Positions 1 through 7,638 of a stretch of 37,743 nt of DNA are shown in pieces (positions within the stretch are counted from its first letter, which is position 1; every line of letters starts with the position of its first letter). The stretch spans positions 41,607 to 79,349 of the forward strand of contig DOUE01000025.1 in assembly GCA_003520745.1 (NCBI GenBank), given 5' to 3'. This stretch comes from Erysipelotrichaceae bacterium. Lineage in GTDB: Bacteria > Bacillota_I > Bacilli_A > Erysipelotrichales > Erysipelotrichaceae. A program made the position numbers and the translations under genes. Below the pieces are notes generated by a model, which worked only from the letters and a program-made list of their open reading frames with translations, had not been told where the DNA came from and did no database searches.

Positions 1-32
1 CCCGACGAGCTACCAGGCTGCTCTACCCCGCG
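1..32 (-). tRNA. tRNA-fMet (CAT), 5' part only, cut by window edge
   Basis: The reverse strand reads CGCGGGGTAGAGCAGCCTGG followed by a D-arm and the start of the anticodon stem. The unpaired C at position 1 and this D-arm are typical of bacterial initiator tRNA. The anticodon itself lies outside the window, so the identity rests on the 5' half. Confidence 0.82.
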
Positions 33-81
33 ATATCTAATGAGCACAGATTGTATATGTAAACTGGATGTAGACTGCAAA

Positions 82-170
82 TGGCGGAGGAAGTGGGATT
101 CGAACCCACGCATGCTCGCACATCTGCCGGTTTTCAAGACCGGTCCCTTAAACCGCTTGGGTATTCCTCC
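82..170 (-). tRNA. tRNA-Ser (TGA)
   Basis: The gene is a full 89-nt class II tRNA with a long variable arm. The anticodon loop CTTGAAA gives TGA. The acceptor GGAGGAA pairs with TTCCTCC, followed by discriminator G and an encoded CCA (82-84). Confidence 0.95.
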
Positions 171-178
171 ACCGTGTT

Positions 179-255
179 TGGTGGACCCTGTAGGACTCGA
201 ACCTACGACCAACCGGTTATGAGCCGGCAGCTCTGACCAACTGAGCTAAGGGTCC
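179..255 (-). tRNA. tRNA with CAT anticodon, probably tRNA-Ile2 (lysidine-modified) rather than Met
   Basis: This is a 77-nt gene with encoded CCA (179-181) and anticodon loop CTCATAA. Its body (GGACCCTTAGCTCAGTTGG start, discriminator A) resembles the Bacillota CAU-Ile2 species that TilS modifies. The neighbouring CAT tRNA at 284-360 looks like elongator Met. The Ile2/Met assignment is an inference from body similarity. Confidence 0.9.
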
Positions 256-283
256 ATAAGCCCTTACCGAGTCATAATAAGAA

Positions 284-360
284 TGGTAGCGGGAGTGGGA
301 CTCGAACCCACGACCCTCCGGGTATGAACCGAATGCTCTAGCCAACTGAGCTATCCCGCC
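284..360 (-). tRNA. tRNA-Met (CAT), elongator
   Basis: This is a 77-nt gene with encoded CCA (284-286), anticodon loop TTCATAC and acceptor GGCGGGA paired with TCCCGCT (one G-T pair). It resembles Bacillus elongator tRNA-Met. Confidence 0.92.
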
Positions 361-371
361 AAAGATATGCT

Positions 372-448
372 TGGTCGGGATGACAGGATTCGAACCTGCG
401 ACCCCTTGCTCCCAAAGCAAGCGCACTACCAAGCTGTGCTACATCCCG
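372..448 (-). tRNA. tRNA-Pro (TGG)
   Basis: This is a 77-nt gene starting CGGGATGTAGC. The anticodon loop TTTGGGA gives TGG, and CCA is encoded at 372-374. Confidence 0.95.
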
Positions 449-461
449 ATTTTTAAAAGAA

Positions 462-538
462 TGGCGCGCCTAGCAGGAGTTGAACCCACAACCTATTGAT
501 CCGTAGTCAATTGCTCTATCCAATTGAGCTATAGGCGC
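462..538 (-). tRNA. tRNA-Arg (ACG)
   Basis: This is a 77-nt gene with acceptor GCGCCTA paired with TAGGCGC, discriminator G and encoded CCA (462-464). The anticodon loop CTACGGA gives ACG, expected to be deaminated to ICG by TadA deaminase. Confidence 0.95.
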
Positions 539-567
539 GTAATCGATCTAATTCGTAGTGCTTTACT

Positions 568-596
568 AATATACCAAACAATGCACGCTTTTTCAA
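568..596 (-). promoter_or_regulatory. Promoter inside tRNA cluster (before tRNA-Arg)
   Basis: On the minus strand, -35 TTGAAA (591-596), a 17-nt spacer and -10 TATATT (568-573) lie 30 nt upstream of tRNA-Arg. This would allow the Arg-to-fMet part of the cluster to be transcribed separately from Cys-Leu. Confidence 0.65.
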
Positions 597-628
597 GTTT
601 TTTCTTCTGAAATTCAAAGAAACTTGAT

Positions 629-715
629 TGGTGGGGATGGTGGGACTTGAACCCACACGATGTTACCATCAACGGATTTTAAGTCCGTTGCGTCTGCCGA
701 TTTCGCCACATCCCC
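629..715 (-). tRNA. tRNA-Leu (TAA)
   Basis: This is an 87-nt class II tRNA with a long variable arm. The anticodon loop CTTAAAA gives TAA. The acceptor GGGGATG pairs with CATCCCC, discriminator A, with encoded CCA (629-631). Confidence 0.95.
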
Positions 716-718
716 TTA

Positions 719-792
719 TGGAGGTTCCTATCGGATTTGAACCGATGATCACAGAGTTGCAGTCTATTGCCTTACCACTTGGCTAAGGAACC
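719..792 (-). tRNA. tRNA-Cys (GCA)
   Basis: This is a 74-nt gene beginning GGTTCCTTAGCCAAGTGG. The anticodon loop CTGCAAC gives GCA. The discriminator is T (U73, the Cys identity base), followed by encoded CCA (719-721). It is the first gene of the tRNA cluster, 26 nt after a promoter. Confidence 0.95.
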
Positions 793-813
793 GTGTGCCA
801 ACCGCGCTTAAAC

Positions 814-842
814 ATTATACAAAAAGGGGGAGTAAAAAGCAA
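814..842 (-). promoter_or_regulatory. Promoter of the tRNA cluster
   Basis: On the minus strand, -35 TTGCTT (837-842), a 17-nt spacer and a perfect -10 TATAAT (814-819) stand upstream of tRNA-Cys and just downstream of the pot operon terminator. Confidence 0.75.
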
Positions 843-850
843 GGTGAATG

Positions 851-881
851 GAAGAAAAAGGCAAGCCCGCGGGCTTGCCTT
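851..881 (-). terminator. Terminator of the pot operon
   Basis: A 22-base perfect palindrome (arms AGGCAAGCCC and GGGCTTGCCT, 859-880) begins 5 nt after the last potD stop codon and is followed on the minus strand by a T-rich run. Confidence 0.9.
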
Positions 882-885
882 AAGA

Positions 886-1926
886 TTATTGCGCTTTGAC
901 GCGGATCCAGAGGTCGGCGAGTTTCGCTTTCAACTGGGCGTCGTAGTTGTAGGATTCATCCAACGGGTTGTCCAAACGCGGGACATAGGCTTCGATGCCT
1001 TCGTACATCCCGCCCGGGGCGACGACGGCTTGGTAGGCGGAAACCACCGGCGAAGTGTAGCCGACATATTCCGTGTTGCGGAGCGCGACTGCTTCATCCA
1101 GCATGAAATCCATCCATTTGTGGGCGAGGTCGACATTTTGCGCGTCGGCCGGGATGACCATGCTGTCCATCCAGATGTTGGTGCCTTCTTCGGGGACGAA
1201 AAACGCCATGTTTTCATTCTGGGACAGGATGTAGGCGGCGTCGCCGGAGAAACTGACGGCGATGTCTTTTTGTTCGTTGACCATCGCGTCGATCAAATCC
1301 TCGACCGCATAGACGGGGGCGGTCGTCGCGTTGATTTCCTTCAGCAGTTCATAGGCGGCGTTGATTTCGGCCTCGTCGGTCGTATTGACGGAATAGCCCA
1401 ACGCTTTTTCCGCGATCATGAAGACATCGCGTTCGCTGTCGTAGATGTAGATCTGGTCTTTGTATTTCGGATTGTTGAGGAGGAGCCAGCCGTCTTCCAA
1501 GTCGGCGGCGTCCACGTTGTTCTTGTTGTAGATGATTCCGATGTTGCCCCAGAAGTACGGGACGGAGTATTGGTTTTGCGGATCGAACGAACGGTCCAAC
1601 AAGCCTTCGTCCACGTTGGCGACGTTAGGGATCTTCGACAAGTCGATTTTCTGCAACTTGTTTTCGGAAATCAGACGCTCGACCATCCAATCGGTCGGGA
1701 TGAGGATGTCGTACTTTTCCCCGCTTTGCAGCTTGGTGTACATCGATTCGTTGGAATCGTAGTTGTCATAGATGACATTGACGTTATATTTGTCTTCGAA
1801 GTCGGAAATGACGGTTTCGTCGATGTACACGCCCCAGTTGAAGACTTTAAGGGTCTCCTTTTCTTTGGTTGTGCACCCCGACAAAGTCAAGAGGACAAGG
1901 GCTACGCCCAAGATAAGTTTTTTCAT
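886..1926 (-). CDS. potD: Spermidine/putrescine-binding lipoprotein (PotD family), second copy
   Basis: This is an extracellular polyamine-binding lipoprotein that delivers substrate to PotABC. The N-terminus is a lipoprotein signal (charged MKK, hydrophobic core, lipobox L-S-G-C at about residue 20). The mature part begins with the family hallmark LKVFNWGVYIDE and contains MYTKLQ-GEKYD and VPYFWGN segments. It is about 346 residues, normal for PotD. The ATG at 1926 was chosen because AAAGGA lies 9 nt upstream and the signal peptide starts there; upstream in-frame starts (TTG 1944, ATG 1935 and 1932) would only add a few residues. It is the last gene of the operon. The protein upstream (1949-2995) is an obvious paralogue, so this is a tandem duplication. 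The ligand may differ between copies and cannot be read from sequence. Confidence 0.92.
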   Translation of the reverse strand: MKKLILGVALVLLTLSGCTTKEKETLKVFNWGVYIDETVISDFEDKYNVNVIYDNYDSNESMYTKLQSGEKYDILIPTDWMVERLISENKLQKIDLSKIPNVANVDEGLLDRSFDPQNQYSVPYFWGNIGIIYNKNNVDAADLEDGWLLLNNPKYKDQIYIYDSERDVFMIAEKALGYSVNTTDEAEINAAYELLKEINATTAPVYAVEDLIDAMVNEQKDIAVSFSGDAAYILSQNENMAFFVPEEGTNIWMDSMVIPADAQNVDLAHKWMDFMLDEAVALRNTEYVGYTSPVVSAYQAVVAPGGMYEGIEAYVPRLDNPLDESYNYDAQLKAKLADLWIRVKAQ

Positions 1927-1948
1927 TCTCTTCATTCCTTTCAAGAGG

Positions 1949-2995
1949 TTACTGCGCTTTGACTTTCGTCCAAAGATCGCTGAGGATCCGTTTCAGATCC
2001 TCGTCGTAGCGGAACGTTTCGTCGTGCTCGTCCCCGGTACGCGGGATGTAGGCTTCGATGCCTTCATAGTCCCCGCCTTCGCCCGTGACTTCGTCGAAGA
2101 CTTCCTGGACCGGCGTCGTGTACCCGACATAGACGGTATTCATCAGGGCCACTTCCTTTTCCAGCATGAAATTGATCCATTTGTGGGCAAGGTCGGGATT
2201 CTGGGCATCGCTGGGGATGACCATCGAGTCGACCCAGAGGTTGGTCCCTTCGCGCGGGACGAAGTACGCCATGGATTCGTTTTCCGTGACGATATAGGCC
2301 GCGTCGCCGGAATACATGACGGCGATGTCCTTGACGCCTTCGATCATATTGTCGATGACATCGTCGGTGACATAGGCGGGATCCATCGTGCTGTTGAGTT
2401 TTCTCAGCCATTGGTACGCTGCTTCGGTCTGGGCCGGGACTGTGCTGTTGGCGGAATAACCCAGGGCTTTGTAGGCGATCATGAACGCATCGCGTTCGCT
2501 ATCGTAGATAAAGACTTTGCCGGCGTATTTCGTGTTGATCAGGATGTTCCATCCCTGCTCTTCAAGATCGGCGAGATCGACGGTTTCGGTGTTGTAAAGC
2601 AGACCGACGTTGCCCCAGAAATACGGGACGGAATATTCGTTGGTCGGATCGGAAGGCAAGCCTTTCAGCGTTTCGATGATGCCTTCGTAGTTCGGGATTT
2701 TCGAGAAATCCAGTTTTTGCAGTTTATCTTCGTCAATTAAACGTTCGATCATGTAGTCGGAAGGTACAAGCACGTCGTACTTTTCCCCGCCTTGCAACTT
2801 GGTGTACATCGCTTCGTTGGATTCGAAATTGTCATAGACCACTTTCGCATCGTACTTTTCTTCGAATTCGGCGATGACGGCGTCGTCGATATAGACGCCC
2901 CAGTTGAACACCTTCAATGTGGAGGTGGAAGGTTTGGCGCTGCATGCGCTCAGAACCAGCAAAGCAGTCAACAAGACCGGTAACATTTTTCTCAT
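1949..2995 (-). CDS. potD: Spermidine/putrescine-binding lipoprotein (PotD family), first copy
   Basis: This is a PotD-type solute-binding lipoprotein of 348 residues. The signal peptide ends in lipobox L-S-A-C (Cys18), followed by the conserved LKVFNWGVYIDD strand. Later segments shared with the next gene include SNEAMYTKLQGGEKYD, SVPYFWGN and FIYDSERDAFMIA. The ATG at 2995 overlaps the potC stop by four bases (ATGA), so translation is probably coupled. The copies are visibly related along their whole length, with more than half of the residues identical by eye in the first 100. It acts outside the membrane with PotB/PotC as permease and PotA as ATPase. Confidence 0.93.
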   Translation of the reverse strand: MRKMLPVLLTALLVLSACSAKPSTSTLKVFNWGVYIDDAVIAEFEEKYDAKVVYDNFESNEAMYTKLQGGEKYDVLVPSDYMIERLIDEDKLQKLDFSKIPNYEGIIETLKGLPSDPTNEYSVPYFWGNVGLLYNTETVDLADLEEQGWNILINTKYAGKVFIYDSERDAFMIAYKALGYSANSTVPAQTEAAYQWLRKLNSTMDPAYVTDDVIDNMIEGVKDIAVMYSGDAAYIVTENESMAYFVPREGTNLWVDSMVIPSDAQNPDLAHKWINFMLEKEVALMNTVYVGYTTPVQEVFDEVTGEGGDYEGIEAYIPRTGDEHDETFRYDEDLKRILSDLWTKVKAQ

Positions 2996-3792
2996 TCGAT
3001 GGAAATCCTCTCTTTCTTTTTCATATTGGGGACGACGTTGATCAGGATCAGCGCAAACGTGATGATCACAACCAAGATCGTGGATAGGGCGTTGATGGTG
3101 GGGTTGATGCGTTTGGACATCGTGTACACCAGGATGGAAATATTCTTCACACCGTTGCCGGTGACGAAGTAGGAGATGACGAAGTCGTCGAAGGACATCG
3201 TGAAGGCGATCAGCGCGCCGGAGACGACCCCGGGCATGATCTGGGGGATGATGACCTTGAAGAGGGCTTGCCAGGGCGTGGCGCCCAGGTCAAGCGCGGC
3301 TTCCGCGGTGTCCGCATCCAACTGCCGCAGTTTGGGTAGGACGCTCAGGATGACATAGGGGGTACTGAAGATGATATGCGCGATCAACATCGTGTAGAAG
3401 CCCTTGGTGATGCTGAGGGAGCTAAACAGAAGCATCAAACCGATCGCCGTGACGATTTCCGGATTCAAGATCGGGAAATTGTTGACGGTGAGGATGAGTT
3501 CCTTGATGAGCTTGCGTGATTTACTGATCCCGATCGCCGTGATCGTCCCCATGAAGGTGGCGACAAGGGTGGAAGCCAGGGCGATGGTGATGGTCGTGTA
3601 GACGGCCTTCATCATTTCCCTATCCTTAAACAAAGCTTCATACCATTGGGTCGAGAATCCGCTCCAACCGGTCAATGAACGTGAATCGTTGAAGGAGAAA
3701 ATCATCATGATGAGGATCGGAAGATAGAAGAACAAGAGGACGGATCCGATCGCCAACGGCGCGAACCAACGGTTTTTCTTTACCCCTACCAT
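2992..3792 (-). CDS. potC: Polyamine ABC transporter permease PotC
   Basis: This is an inner-membrane permease subunit of the spermidine/putrescine importer, about 266 residues. Transmembrane segments begin at once (WFAPLAIGSVLLFFYLPIL). The cytoplasmic EAA-type loop, which docks on the ATPase, is visible as AEAALDLGATPWQALFKVIIP. The start was set at ATG 3792, preceded by GGAGGAGG with good spacing and by the short MVGVKKNR leader; a longer reading frame upstream (to 3909) runs through potB and has no membrane-protein character. It overlaps the potB stop by seven bases and shares four with potD. Confidence 0.93.
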   Translation of the reverse strand: MVGVKKNRWFAPLAIGSVLLFFYLPILIMMIFSFNDSRSLTGWSGFSTQWYEALFKDREMMKAVYTTITIALASTLVATFMGTITAIGISKSRKLIKELILTVNNFPILNPEIVTAIGLMLLFSSLSITKGFYTMLIAHIIFSTPYVILSVLPKLRQLDADTAEAALDLGATPWQALFKVIIPQIMPGVVSGALIAFTMSFDDFVISYFVTGNGVKNISILVYTMSKRINPTINALSTILVVIITFALILINVVPNMKKKERISIE

Positions 3793-4634
3793 ACGACACC
3801 TCCTCCTTTCGACGTTTCTTCGATGTCGCGGTCGAAACGGCGGGTCATATACATCGAGAACATGATGATCGCGGCCATGATCATGGAAATGGCGCTGCCG
3901 AAGTTCCATTCGCCGACCGTGATGAACTGGTTCTCGATCAGGTTGCCGATCAGCATGTATTGTCCGCCGCCCAGGAATTTCGGGATGACGAAGGTGCTGA
4001 CGGCCGGAAGGAAGACCAGGGTGATCCCCGAGATGACGCCCGAGAGCGACAAGGGGAAGACGACGCGCAGGAAGGTCTGGGTCCGGTTGGCACCCAAATC
4101 ATAGCTGGCGTGGATGATGGCTTTGTCCATCTTGGCCAACGCGGTGTAGATCGAAAGGATCATGAACGGCAGGAAGTTGTAGACCATGCCGAGGATGACG
4201 GCGAAATCGGTGTACATCATCTTGATCGGACTTAGGTTGAGATAGACCAGGAAACCGTTGATCAAGCCTTTATCGGAAAGGATCGAAATCCAGGAATAGG
4301 TACGCACAAGCATGTTGATCCACATCGGCATCGTGATCAGCAGCAGCAACAAGGTTTGGATTTTCTCGTTGACGTTGGCGATGATGTAGGCGATGGGATA
4401 GCCAAGCAAGATGCAAAGAAGGGTCGTAACCACAGCGACCTCGAAGGATTTCATCAGCACTTTGACGAAGACGGGGTCGAAGAACTTGATGAAGTTGTCC
4501 AGGGTGAACTGAAACGCCATGACCGAATTGCCGTGTTTGGTGAACGCATAGAGCACGATCAGCAACATCGGGATGACGATGCCTCCGAAAATCCAGACCA
4601 TGTAGGGACGAACCAGATTGGCGAAGCCCTTCAT
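3786..4634 (-). CDS. potB: Polyamine ABC transporter permease PotB
   Basis: This is an inner-membrane permease partner of PotC, 282 residues, with about six hydrophobic segments (first at roughly residues 10-30). The EAA loop is seen as IHASYDLGANRTQTFLRVVFP. PotB proteins of this size (270-290) are standard. The ATG at 4634 follows the potA stop by a single base, and the end overlaps potC by seven bases. The order regulator-A-B-C-D-D on one strand is a canonical pot operon with an extra binding protein. Confidence 0.93.
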   Translation of the reverse strand: MKGFANLVRPYMVWIFGGIVIPMLLIVLYAFTKHGNSVMAFQFTLDNFIKFFDPVFVKVLMKSFEVAVVTTLLCILLGYPIAYIIANVNEKIQTLLLLLITMPMWINMLVRTYSWISILSDKGLINGFLVYLNLSPIKMMYTDFAVILGMVYNFLPFMILSIYTALAKMDKAIIHASYDLGANRTQTFLRVVFPLSLSGVISGITLVFLPAVSTFVIPKFLGGGQYMLIGNLIENQFITVGEWNFGSAISMIMAAIIMFSMYMTRRFDRDIEETSKGGGVVW

Positions 4635-4635
4635 G

Positions 4636-5679
4636 CTAGTAGGTCCTCAACTTGCTCATGATATGCAGGTCTTCAGGGAAGAAATGCAAACCGACCCGTT
4701 TGTCGACCTCGGCGTTATCCGTGGTATGGATGATCCATTCGCGGAATTCCGTTTCGACGACGATTTCATAATGGACGCCTTTAAACAAGGAGGAACGTAC
4801 GACGCCGGCCATCTTGCCCATTTCAAGTGGAACGATGTCCAAATCTTCGGGGCGGACGACGATGTCGACTTCCTCCCCTTCGGTGAACCCGTTGTCGACG
4901 CATTCGAAGGTGGCGCCGTCGAAGGAAACCGAGAAATCGTCGAGCATGGTGCCTTCGATGATGTTGGATTCCCCGATGAAGTCCGCCACGAAGCGGTTCT
5001 GCGGTTCGTTGTAGATGTCGGTCGGTCCCCCGATCTGCTGGATTTCCCCGTTGTTCATGACGACGATGTTATCCGACATGGTCAGGGCTTCTTCCTGGTC
5101 GTGGGTGACGTAGATGAAGGTGATGCCGACTTCCTTTTGGATTTTCTTGAGTTCATGCTGCATTTCTTTGCGGAGTTTCAAATCCAACGCGCCCAAGGGT
5201 TCATCGAGCAACAAGACCATCGGTTCGTTGACCAAGGCGCGGGCGATCGCGACGCGCTGTTGCTGGCCCCCGGACATCAAGGTGACGGCGCGATCGCCGA
5301 ATCCTTCCAATCCTACCAGTTTCAGCATCTTCTCGACCTTTTGCTTGATGATGTTTTCGCTCTGCTTCTTGATGCGCAGTCCGAACGCGACATTGTCGTA
5401 GACGTTCATGTGCGGGAAGAGCGCATAGCGTTGGAAAACCGTGTTGATTTCCCGTTTATAAGGAGGGACGTTGGAGATTTCGATGTTTTCGAAATAGACT
5501 TCGCCGGAAGTCTGGGGGATGAACCCGCCCAAAATCCTCAACAAGGTTGTTTTACCGCATCCCGAAGGACCCAGCAAGGTGACAAATTCGTTTTCGTGGA
5601 TGGTCAGGTTGATCCCTTTCAACACGAGATTCCCGTTGAAGTCTTTGACGATGTTTTTAAATTCGATCAGTTTGCGCAT
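4636..5679 (-). CDS. potA: Polyamine ABC transporter ATP-binding protein PotA
   Basis: This is a cytoplasmic ATPase driving polyamine import, 347 residues. The nucleotide-binding domain occupies residues 1-235: Walker A GPSGCGKTT (37-45), ABC signature LMSGGQQQR, Walker B VLLLDEPLGALD and the switch His in YVTHDQEEA. The C-terminal part (about 260-347) is a TOBE-like regulatory domain, as usual for PotA. The start ATG at 5679 has AGGAGG five bases upstream. It lies 9 nt after the regulator gene, so the two are co-transcribed. Confidence 0.95.
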   Translation of the reverse strand: MRKLIEFKNIVKDFNGNLVLKGINLTIHENEFVTLLGPSGCGKTTLLRILGGFIPQTSGEVYFENIEISNVPPYKREINTVFQRYALFPHMNVYDNVAFGLRIKKQSENIIKQKVEKMLKLVGLEGFGDRAVTLMSGGQQQRVAIARALVNEPMVLLLDEPLGALDLKLRKEMQHELKKIQKEVGITFIYVTHDQEEALTMSDNIVVMNNGEIQQIGGPTDIYNEPQNRFVADFIGESNIIEGTMLDDFSVSFDGATFECVDNGFTEGEEVDIVVRPEDLDIVPLEMGKMAGVVRSSLFKGVHYEIVVETEFREWIIHTTDNAEVDKRVGLHFFPEDLHIMSKLRTY

Positions 5680-5688
5680 AGGTTCCTC

Positions 5689-6222
5689 CTAGAAAATGGG
5701 TGGCGTACAGATCCACAATACACGTGCGGTCTGGGTGGTGTCGTTCTTTAAGTAATGCGAGTCGGTTCCGTTAATGTAGAAGGTCTGGCCCTTTTTGATG
5801 ACGTGTTCCTTGGAACCGTTGACCAAAACCACCCTGCCCGTCATGACATAACCGAATTCTTCCCCCGCATGCGGGTAGATTTCCTGGGAAGTCCGCCCCG
5901 GATCCAAATCGATCAGGATGGGTTCCATTTCGTTTTTCTGCGCATTTGGTACGATCCAATGGACCGTGTATCCGTCGCGTTCGTCCACGAAGAAGTCGTC
6001 GTTGGTGAACACCGCCTTCTCGTCGTTTTCTTCCTGGAAGAAACTGGACAGGGAGATGCCCAACGCCTCGCAGATGTCGTTGAGCGTCGAGATCGAGGGA
6101 GAGGTCAAGTCGCGTTCCAACTGGGAAAGAAAGCCTTTCGTCAGTTCGCAGCGGCTTGCCAGTTCTTCAAGGGTCAGGTTGTTCTTGATTCGAAGTCGTT
6201 TGATTTTATGGCCGATATTCAT
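5689..6222 (-). CDS. XRE-cupin transcriptional regulator of the pot operon (PuuR-like)
   Basis: This is a 177-residue regulator with an N-terminal XRE helix-turn-helix (about residues 7-61: LRIKNNLTLEELASRCELTK followed by GFLSQLERDLTSPSISTL). A C-terminal cupin (about 105-177) contains PHAGEEFGYVMTGRV. This architecture is shared with PuuR and other small-molecule-sensing regulators linked to polyamine genes. It is the first gene of the pot operon and starts about 58 nt after a strong promoter, so autoregulation by polyamine is a reasonable inference. The ATG at 6222 is preceded by an AAAAAGGGGGCG ribosome site. Confidence 0.9.
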   Translation of the reverse strand: MNIGHKIKRLRIKNNLTLEELASRCELTKGFLSQLERDLTSPSISTLNDICEALGISLSSFFQEENDEKAVFTNDDFFVDERDGYTVHWIVPNAQKNEMEPILIDLDPGRTSQEIYPHAGEEFGYVMTGRVVLVNGSKEHVIKKGQTFYINGTDSHYLKNDTTQTARVLWICTPPIF

Positions 6223-6286
6223 ATCGCGCCCCCTTTTTCCGGTTTAGTGGAAGTAAACTTACAGGTTGTCTTCCATAAACATTATC

Positions 6287-6314
6287 ATTATACATAATCT
6301 GCGTCGGGAATCAA
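6287..6314 (-). promoter_or_regulatory. Promoter of the pot operon
   Basis: On the minus strand, -35 TTGATT (6309-6314), a 16-nt spacer and a perfect -10 TATAAT (6287-6292) drive the XRE-cupin gene and potABCDD. Confidence 0.75.
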
Positions 6315-6320
6315 CAACTT

Positions 6321-6335
6321 TAAACAAAATGTTTA
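6321..6335. promoter_or_regulatory. Candidate operator, inverted repeat TAAACA-AAA-TGTTTA
   Basis: A perfect inverted repeat of 6-base arms sits just upstream of the pot -35 box. A third TAAACA copy (6276-6281) covers the probable transcription start. The placement suits the XRE-cupin regulator, but binding is inferred only. Confidence 0.4.
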
Positions 6336-6344
6336 CCCAAACAA

Positions 6345-6371
6345 AACAAAAAGAGGTTTGAAACCTCTTTG
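6345..6371 (-). terminator. Terminator of trxA
   Basis: The hairpin AAAGAGGTTT-C-AAACCTCTTT (6350-6370) is followed on the minus strand by TTTGTTTTG. It separates thioredoxin from the pot operon. Confidence 0.85.
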
Positions 6372-6386
6372 GTTGTTCGATTCGGT

Positions 6387-6695
6387 TTAGAGCGCCTGCC
6401 CGATGAATTTCTCAAGCATCGCTTTGGATTGGTAACCCATCGTCTGGGCGACCGTCTTTCCGTCCTTAAACAAAATCAAGGTCGGGATCGACATGACTTT
6501 ATAACGCATGGCCAGGTCTTCCGTCTCATCGACGTTGACTTTGATGATTTCGGCTTTCCCTTCGAATTGTACGGCGAGTTGTTCCAAAGTGGGGGCGATC
6601 ATTTTGCAGGGTCCGCACCAGTCGGCATAGAAATCGACCAAGGTCACGCCTTTGGCGACGATTTCGTCGAATTCTTTTTCTTTCACGATTTTCAT
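6387..6695 (-). CDS. trxA: Thioredoxin
   Basis: This is a cytoplasmic thiol-disulfide oxidoreductase, 102 residues. The active site W-C-G-P-C-K is at 26-31 and the cis-proline loop M-S-I-P-T follows at about 70-74. Length and fold signature match ordinary TrxA. The start ATG 6695 has AAAGGAG six bases upstream; the longer frame to 6731 lacks a ribosome site and would start inside the promoter. It is a single-gene unit with its own extended -10 promoter and terminator. Confidence 0.96.
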   Translation of the reverse strand: MKIVKEKEFDEIVAKGVTLVDFYADWCGPCKMIAPTLEQLAVQFEGKAEIIKVNVDETEDLAMRYKVMSIPTLILFKDGKTVAQTMGYQSKAMLEKFIGQAL

Positions 6696-6721
6696 GGTTT
6701 TATCTCCTTTAGCATAGCGTA

Positions 6722-6730
6722 AGTATATCA
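6722..6730 (-). promoter_or_regulatory. Probable trxA promoter (extended -10)
   Basis: TGA-TATACT (6722-6730, minus strand) is an extended -10 element 26 nt upstream of the trxA start. No clear -35 is seen, so readthrough from the nag operon is also possible. Confidence 0.45.
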
Positions 6731-6765
6731 CATTTTACCTTGGATACACCCGGCATGCCCTCTTT

Positions 6766-7638
6766 TTACAAATGTTTGAGGATGATCGACGCGACGCCGT
6801 CGTTGTCGTTGGTATCGGTGATCTCGTCCGCGATTTCCTTGACCGAAGCCATCCCGTTCTTCATGGCCACGCCGATGCCCGCGAAGGTGATCATTTCAAG
6901 GTCGTTCTCGGAGTCCCCGATCGCCATGACGGCGTTGACGGGGATGTCGTGGGCATCCATGATCTGTTTCACGCCCAACGCTTTGGAGACGCCGTGGGAT
7001 ACCAGATCGATCCACATGTCGGAGACGCGCGACATCGCCACTTCTTGTCCGAACTCGGCGGCGAGTTTGGAAACGACGGCGTCGAGCCGGCGTTTGCGGT
7101 GGGCAAGTCCGATCTTATAGTAGGAGGGGGCGAGTTGCTGTTCCGTGGAAACCAGATGCAGACGGCGTTCCTGGAAAATACCGAAAAAACTCATCCAGGA
7201 GTTTTTTCCGTCATCGTTTCTGAAATGGGGAAGGATCTGCATGAATCTCTGATAGAGAAACCGGACGACGACCAGGTTGTTGGGGGTGTAGACGGAGAGT
7301 CCGTCGTCCCCTTCCAGGATCATTTCGATCCCGTGGTGTTTCGCGAAGCGGAAGATCCGTTTCACCAGTTCCTCGTCGAGTTTGGGGTTGTCGACGACCA
7401 CGCCGTCGCGCAATGAAATCAAGCGTTGGCCGTTGTTGCAGATGAGGTATCCGCCATAGCGGTACATATCCAGCTGCGCGGCGTATTCACGCAGGGATAA
7501 TTCGCCGCGCCCCGAAGCCAGGGCGAGGATGACGCCCTTTTCCTGGGCGATACGGATGGCTTCCAGATTCTTTTGGGAGATGTTTTTGTCGCGTGACAAA
7601 AGCGTTCCATCCATGTCGGTGGCGATGAGACGTAGCAT
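6766..7638 (-). CDS. Cof-type HAD-IIB family phosphatase
   Basis: This is a 290-residue haloacid-dehalogenase phosphatase. Motif I DMDGTLL is at residues 8-14, and motif IV GDSENDLEM near residue 240 binds Mg. A type IIB cap lies between (about 85-190). Cof-type enzymes dephosphorylate sugar phosphates or cofactors such as FMN and PLP; the substrate cannot be told here. The ATG at 7638 abuts the nagB stop directly. As the last gene of the amino-sugar operon, a sugar phosphate is a plausible substrate. Confidence 0.88.
   Translation of the reverse strand: MLRLIATDMDGTLLSRDKNISQKNLEAIRIAQEKGVILALASGRGELSLREYAAQLDMYRYGGYLICNNGQRLISLRDGVVVDNPKLDEELVKRIFRFAKHHGIEMILEGDDGLSVYTPNNLVVVRFLYQRFMQILPHFRNDDGKNSWMSFFGIFQERRLHLVSTEQQLAPSYYKIGLAHRKRRLDAVVSKLAAEFGQEVAMSRVSDMWIDLVSHGVSKALGVKQIMDAHDIPVNAVMAIGDSENDLEMITFAGIGVAMKNGMASVKEIADEITDTNDNDGVASIILKHL

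Noticed and set aside
1..792. tRNA cluster as an integration hot spot
   Set aside because: No integrase, attachment-site duplication or phage gene is seen nearby; all neighbours are ordinary operons.
793..1962. Long plus-strand open frame (389 codons) opposite the potD genes
   Set aside because: It is antisense to a clear lipoprotein gene, has no family features and is rich in Val/Asp/Phe/Gly, the typical product of reading these genes backwards.
3793..3909. N-terminal extension of potC up to 3909
   Set aside because: It is encoded within potB in another frame, is Arg/His-rich and not membrane-like; the ATG at 3792 has the good ribosome site.
4618..5751. Long plus-strand open frame (377 codons) opposite potA
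   Set aside because: It is antisense to potA with all its ABC motifs; no ribosome site or recognisable domain.
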